From assembly GCA_949025205.1 (NCBI GenBank), contig CARMXJ010000054.1:1-7978 (forward strand): a DNA stretch of 7,978 bases. Reading direction: 5' to 3'. The notes beneath the pieces are model-generated. The model had not been told where the DNA came from, did no database searches, and saw nothing but the letters and a program-made list of their open reading frames with translations. Positions 5,791-7,978 of the stretch are shown piece after piece. The DNA comes from an uncultured Bacilli bacterium. Its GTDB lineage: Bacteria > Bacillota_I > Bacilli_A > RF39 > UBA660. The stretch's first letter is position 1. Every line of letters begins with the position of its first letter. A program made the position numbers and the translations under genes.

Positions 5791-6081
5791 TCAATCCTCA
5801 TTTAATGAACGTATTAAATCTTCCATATTGGTAAAACCTTTTCTTTTACCATTTTTTATATCTTCTATAATTTTTTTTCCTTCATCTAAAGCTTCTAATA
5901 GTTCTTTACTGGGTGTAGGATTTTTCACTTCAAAAGGAAGACCATTTGTGTATATTAATTGTTTGATTGCCATATTGACAAAAGTACTCATATTTAATCC
6001 TAAATTTTTTAATATTCCATTGGCAACTTCTTTATCCAAAGCATCCACTTGGACACTAATAGCACTTGATATAGATTCCAT
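5791..6081 (-). CDS. dinJ: DinJ/RelB-family antitoxin
   Basis: This 96-residue protein has an N-terminal ribbon-helix-helix (about 6-45: the strand AISVQVDA, then two helices around LGLNMSTFVNMAI), the typical NGLPFEV turn (46-52) and a C-terminal Lys/Glu-rich helix that would wrap the toxin. Such antitoxins neutralise the toxin by direct binding and, as dimers, repress their own operon. AGAGGTG (6086-6092) lies 4 nt before the ATG. The stop is TGA, followed at once by in-frame TAA. The gene is first in a two-gene operon with the YafQ toxin and has its own consensus -35 promoter. It could contribute to plasmid or island stability or to phage defence; the sequence does not tell which. Confidence 0.9.
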   Translation of the reverse strand: MESISSAISVQVDALDKEVANGILKNLGLNMSTFVNMAIKQLIYTNGLPFEVKNPTPSKELLEALDEGKKIIEDIKNGKRKGFTNMEDLIRSLNED

Positions 6082-6103
6082 ATAACACCTCTTTCTTGTA
6101 AAA

Positions 6104-6132
6104 AGAATATACTATTTTTATTATATTGTCAA
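6104..6132 (-). promoter_or_regulatory. Promoter of the toxin-antitoxin operon, with possible operator
   Basis: On the minus strand a consensus TTGACA (6127-6132) is followed after 17 bp by TATTCT (6104-6109); TATATT at 15-bp spacing is an alternative -10. Transcription would begin near 6097, about 16 nt before the antitoxin ATG. Just upstream of the -35, TATAAT-CAT-ATTATA (6135-6149) is a 6-bp-arm palindrome that could be an operator for the RHH antitoxin. Such palindromes are common in AT-rich DNA, so the operator is weakly supported. Confidence 0.65.
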
Positions 6133-6208
6133 TTTATAATCATATTATATATATGTCTTATATTATATTTTACGCTTATCTTAATATTTTATAATGGCAT
6201 TTTACCAA

Positions 6209-6232
6209 AAAATGTATACTTTTTGACATTTT
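6209..6232 (-). terminator. Weak hairpin downstream of the serine hydrolase gene
   Basis: AAAATGT (6209-6215) and ACATTTT (6226-6232) can pair around a 10-base loop, and the minus-strand right arm runs into TTTTTT. The stem is short and almost all A-T, about 75 bases after the hydrolase stop, so it is only a candidate terminator. The rest of the 225-bp gap 6082-6306 is AT-rich with no ORF or clear RNA structure apart from the toxin-antitoxin promoter. Confidence 0.3.
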
Positions 6233-6306
6233 CAAGAATAGTAAATGTAAATGCTTTGACCATAAAAAAATTTAATTTAATATGTTGTATATTTAATATA
6301 TATTTA

Positions 6307-6855
6307 TTATATATAATTTAACAGTTCCTTAAATTCTTTATATCCTGCTTTTTCATTAAAATGTCCAGCATCCTTTATAAATATGCTTTTAGCAATTAAA
6401 TGTTCTGCAAATCTTTCTGCTTCTTTTTGAGGTACGTAAGGGTCATTGTCTGTGTAAATACAAATTCGTTCTTCACAGTAATTTTTTATAACAGATAACT
6501 CTTCGTATGGAAGATAAAAAGTATCATATAATTTCATATCATCCGCAAATATTAGGTTGTTGAATCCAGCAACTGTTATTATTTTTTTTATTTTCATTTT
6601 GTTTTCAATTAAAAATTTTATAATAAATATGCCTCCAAGACTGTGGGTTATAAAAGTCGTTTCTTCTGTAATGTATCCTACTTTTGCATATGCTTTTAAA
6701 ATTTCACTCCAACTGTCATAATCTTGTTTATATGGAGTTGGAAAACTGGGTACTATACAATTTAACTTTCTTTTTCCTAATTCTTTTTTTAACCAAGGAA
6801 ACCAATTTTTGTAAGGATTTCCATAAGAACCATGAATTAAAAAATAATTTTTCAT
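6307..6855 (-). CDS. RBBP9/YdeN-type serine hydrolase (alpha/beta hydrolase)
   Basis: The 182-residue protein matches the short alpha/beta hydrolases of the RBBP9/YdeN group. The first strand ends in the oxyanion HG (8-9); the nucleophile elbow is THSLGG (70-75), with S72 and a Thr where many relatives have Gly; the acid is in TDNDPYVP (135-142), probably D138; and the His is H165 in GHF. The catalytic triad therefore looks complete. Its small size leaves almost no lid, as in the family, and no signal peptide is seen, so it should be cytoplasmic. Natural substrates of this group are generally unknown; esterase activity is usual. AAGGA 7 nt before the ATG and an extended -10 further up support the start. 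It is divergent from the Nudix gene at 6947. Confidence 0.88.
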   Translation of the reverse strand: MKNYFLIHGSYGNPYKNWFPWLKKELGKRKLNCIVPSFPTPYKQDYDSWSEILKAYAKVGYITEETTFITHSLGGIFIIKFLIENKMKIKKIITVAGFNNLIFADDMKLYDTFYLPYEELSVIKNYCEERICIYTDNDPYVPQKEAERFAEHLIAKSIFIKDAGHFNEKAGYKEFKELLNYI

Positions 6856-6877
6856 TTTGCATTCCTTCTTTTCTTTA

Positions 6878-6886
6878 ATTGTATCA
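6878..6886 (-). promoter_or_regulatory. Extended -10 promoter of the serine hydrolase gene
   Basis: TGATACAAT on the minus strand is an extended -10 with five of six hexamer matches. No -35 is evident. The expected start near 6871 gives a leader of about 16 nt that begins just ahead of the ribosome site. Confidence 0.5.
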
Positions 6887-6916
6887 TAAATTCCTTTTCC
6901 TTTCTCTTTTTCTATA

Positions 6917-6925
6917 TGCTATAAT
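6917..6925 (+). promoter_or_regulatory. Extended -10 promoter of the second Nudix gene
   Basis: TGCTATAAT is a perfect extended -10 with no clear -35. The AAAGGAG ribosome site at 6931-6937 follows within a few bases, so the transcript would start at or next to it. It lies back to back with the hydrolase promoter in a 91-bp divergent region. Confidence 0.55.
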
Positions 6926-6946
6926 GTTGAAAAGGAGAAAAAGTAA

Positions 6947-7516
6947 ATGGAAAAGTCGGTATTTGATAATGGTTTTTTTGAATTTTTAGAGACGGAAGAA
7001 GAGTTTTTGATTCATGGAGAGAAAAGAAGTATAAAAAGAAAAATGGTTAGAAGACCTCCGGGAATACGTGCTTTAATTATCGATAAAAATCAAAAAAAAA
7101 TATTACTTTCTCGTGAATTTCGCTATGAACTAAATACTTTTGATTTTCGCTTGCCCGGAGGAAAAGTTTTCGATAATTTAGCAGATTATAAGGCCTCTTT
7201 AGAACGTGGAGATGTTTTAGAAAATGTAGAAAAGACAGTCCCAAAAGAAGTTTTAGAAGAAGTTGGAATTGTTATAAAAAATCAAAATTTATTAAAAATA
7301 TCTAAAGATGGAGCTGGTGTTATTTGGGATTTGTATTATTATGAAATATCGGACTATGAAATAAGTAGTGATGGACCACAACTAGAAGAAAATGAAATTG
7401 TAGAAGGTTTTGTATGGAAAAGTTATGATGAAATCGTTGTACTATGTCAAAATCAACAAATTCATGAAGATAGAACGGTTGCTGTTTTGCTTACTTATAT
7501 TTTAGAGCAAAAATAA
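6947..7516 (+). CDS. Nudix hydrolase with expanded Nudix box (ADP-ribose pyrophosphatase-like)
   Basis: The 189-residue protein has the Nudix fold: an N-terminal strand region with RRPPGIRALII (35-45), ILLSREFRYEL (52-62), then RLPGGK (68-73) and the catalytic helix KEVLEEVGI (100-108). The box is unusual: about 19 residues, not 5, separate the Gly at 72 from the Glu at 92, and Arg of the REUxEE motif is Lys. The metal-binding Glu residues (101, 104, 105) are kept, so activity is expected. The C-terminal EDRTVAVLL (174-182) is a further conserved-looking block. The general layout resembles ADP-ribose and sugar-nucleotide pyrophosphatases, but the substrate is unknown. AAAGGAG lies 9 nt before the ATG. 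It is a single-gene unit, divergent from the serine hydrolase and separated from it by two promoters. Confidence 0.88.
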   Translation: MEKSVFDNGFFEFLETEEEFLIHGEKRSIKRKMVRRPPGIRALIIDKNQKKILLSREFRYELNTFDFRLPGGKVFDNLADYKASLERGDVLENVEKTVPKEVLEEVGIVIKNQNLLKISKDGAGVIWDLYYYEISDYEISSDGPQLEENEIVEGFVWKSYDEIVVLCQNQQIHEDRTVAVLLTYILEQK

Positions 7517-7545
7517 AACTTACATCAAAAAAATTGTAAGTTTTT
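7515..7545. terminator. Bidirectional intrinsic terminator overlapping two stop codons
   Basis: AAAACTTACA (7515-7524) and TGTAAGTTTT (7535-7544) form a perfect 10-bp stem with a 10-base loop. T-rich tails occur on both strands. The stop codon of the Nudix gene (7514-7516) and that of the minus-strand ORF (7544-7546) both reach into the stem. Confidence 0.85.
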
Positions 7546-7948
7546 ATTTATTCAAACTGTCTACTAAATCTATTTGGTAAGTTTCAAAGTAACCTTCTAT
7601 AGAGGTATATATATCTTTTTTATCAATAATTTCAGTAGAGGGTGTTATAATTTTTACTTCACTAAAAGTTTGCAGTAATGAATATAACTCTTTCAAACTT
7701 TGTTTTTGTAAGTATGATAAATTTTTGGGTGCATACATTTGCATTTTTGTAATATTTCTATCGGTGATATTTAAGAGCATTATCATTCCTTGTAAACTAA
7801 ATTCAATTGCCTTACCAAAGATTCCTCGCTCTTTATTGTAATTTAAATTTAATGATTTAAAATAAGGCGTTTTCTCTATTTCATCTTCAAAGCTACTATC
7901 ATGTATCTGATGCCTATTTTTAGGGTAACAGTTCAGACTTGAGGACAT
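7544..7948 (-). CDS. Hypothetical protein, 5' end uncertain, possibly truncated
   Basis: I do not recognise this 134-residue ORF. It has no signal peptide or membrane segment. The C-terminal 80 residues alternate strands and helices (FGKAIEFSLQGMIMLLNI, then a Leu-rich helix near 78-93, then EVKIITPSTEII), which suggests a small folded domain. The first ATG (7948) has no ribosome site, and no promoter fits between it and the hairpin at 7958-7978. The 15-bp repeat lies at codons 4-8 from this ATG. The frame is open only to a stop at 7973-7975. An internal ATG at 7780 has AAGGA 6 nt upstream but would leave only 78 residues and cut the strand pattern. It may be a 5'-truncated relic or be read from an unseen promoter. 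It ends at the shared terminator, convergent with the Nudix gene. Confidence 0.55.
   Translation of the reverse strand: MSSSLNCYPKNRHQIHDSSFEDEIEKTPYFKSLNLNYNKERGIFGKAIEFSLQGMIMLLNITDRNITKMQMYAPKNLSYLQKQSLKELYSLLQTFSEVKIITPSTEIIDKKDIYTSIEGYFETYQIDLVDSLNK
7925..7939 (-). repeat. Right copy of the 15-bp perfect inverted repeat
   Basis: The exact reverse complement of 40-54. Counting inward from the right end of the window it occupies bases 40-54, the same offset as the left copy. It falls inside the first codons of the unrecognised ORF on the minus strand. Confidence 0.6.
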
Positions 7949-7957
7949 AGAAAAATG

Positions 7958-7978
7958 GAGTAATAAGATAAATTACTC
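7958..7978 (-). terminator. Hairpin at window end, possible terminator of an upstream gene
   Basis: GAGTAAT (7958-7964) and ATTACTC (7972-7978) are perfect 7-bp arms around a 7-base loop. On the minus strand the hairpin is followed by CATTTTTC, a short T-run, so it could end a minus-strand gene lying beyond the window. The stem touches the window edge and may extend further. Confidence 0.4.

Noticed and set aside
5791..5793. TGA as a sense (Trp) codon, i.e. genetic code 4
   Set aside because: The antitoxin stop TGA is followed at once by TAA and so does not decide, but all genes reach full length with TGG as the only Trp codon, which would not be expected in a code-4 AT-rich genome.
5777..6085. 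Plus-strand ORF opposite the antitoxin
   Set aside because: The minus-strand RHH antitoxin with SD, promoter and partner toxin explains this DNA.
6223..6251. Plus-strand promoter (TTGACA plus TGTAAA)
   Set aside because: The -10 is poor and no plus-strand gene follows for 700 bases; AT-rich DNA produces such pairs readily.
6319..6327. Third partial copy of the end repeat (TAACAGTTC)
   Set aside because: Only 9 bases match, it lies at the 3' end of the hydrolase coding region, and a 9-mer match in 8 kb is expected by chance.
6684..6878. Plus-strand ORF opposite the serine hydrolase N-terminus
   Set aside because: Runs through the conserved HG motif coding region and the hydrolase promoter; no support.

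Overview
The window is very AT-rich, with A/T at most third codon positions. SD-type ribosome sites, extended -10 promoters and simple hairpin-plus-T terminators point to a low-GC member of the Firmicutes/Bacillota (gut Clostridia, or uncultured Bacilli such as RF39). Every Trp in the predicted proteins is read from TGG and no gene needs TGA as a sense codon, so the standard bacterial code applies. There are no tRNAs, rRNAs, CRISPR arrays, transposases or integrases. The species cannot be named from the sequence.

Layout. (1) 133-1320 (+) encodes a membrane-anchored CapA/PgsA-type metallophosphatase with its own promoter. It ends at a bidirectional terminator. (2) 1363-5426 (-) is a tight seven-gene unit. 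In transcription order it encodes a HhH-GPD-like glycosylase-fold protein, a Qng1/DUF2419 queuosine-5'-phosphate N-glycosidase, a small nucleoside 2-deoxyribosyltransferase-like protein, a Nudix hydrolase, an NT5C-type 5'(3')-deoxyribonucleotidase, a MazG-like NTP pyrophosphohydrolase and a CYTH-like (triphosphate tunnel) protein. Gaps run from an 8-nt overlap to 30 nt, with one promoter in front and one terminator behind. (3) 5503-6081 (-) is a DinJ/RelB-YafQ toxin-antitoxin operon with a consensus -35 and its own terminator. (4) 6082-6306 is AT-rich non-coding DNA holding the toxin-antitoxin promoter. (5) 6307-6855 (-) and 6947-7516 (+) are a divergent pair, an RBBP9/YdeN-type serine hydrolase and a second Nudix hydrolase, read from back-to-back extended -10 promoters. 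(6) 7544-7948 (-) is an unrecognised ORF without a visible promoter or ribosome site.

How the genes work together. The seven-gene unit is the core of interest. Each recognisable product acts on a nucleotide or nucleoside: three break or resemble enzymes that break base-sugar bonds, and four remove or hydrolyse phosphates. The presence of Qng1 suggests salvage of queuine from Q-5'-phosphate released by RNA turnover, surrounded by nucleotide salvage or sanitation enzymes. A nucleotide-depleting defence function is an alternative. No queuine transporter or tRNA-guanine transglycosylase lies in the window, so queuine use here is inference.

A further oddity is a perfect 15-bp inverted repeat at 40-54 and 7925-7939. 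Its two copies lie exactly the same distance (39 bases) from the two ends of the window. It could mark a mobile or invertible segment, or reflect how the window or contig was delimited.
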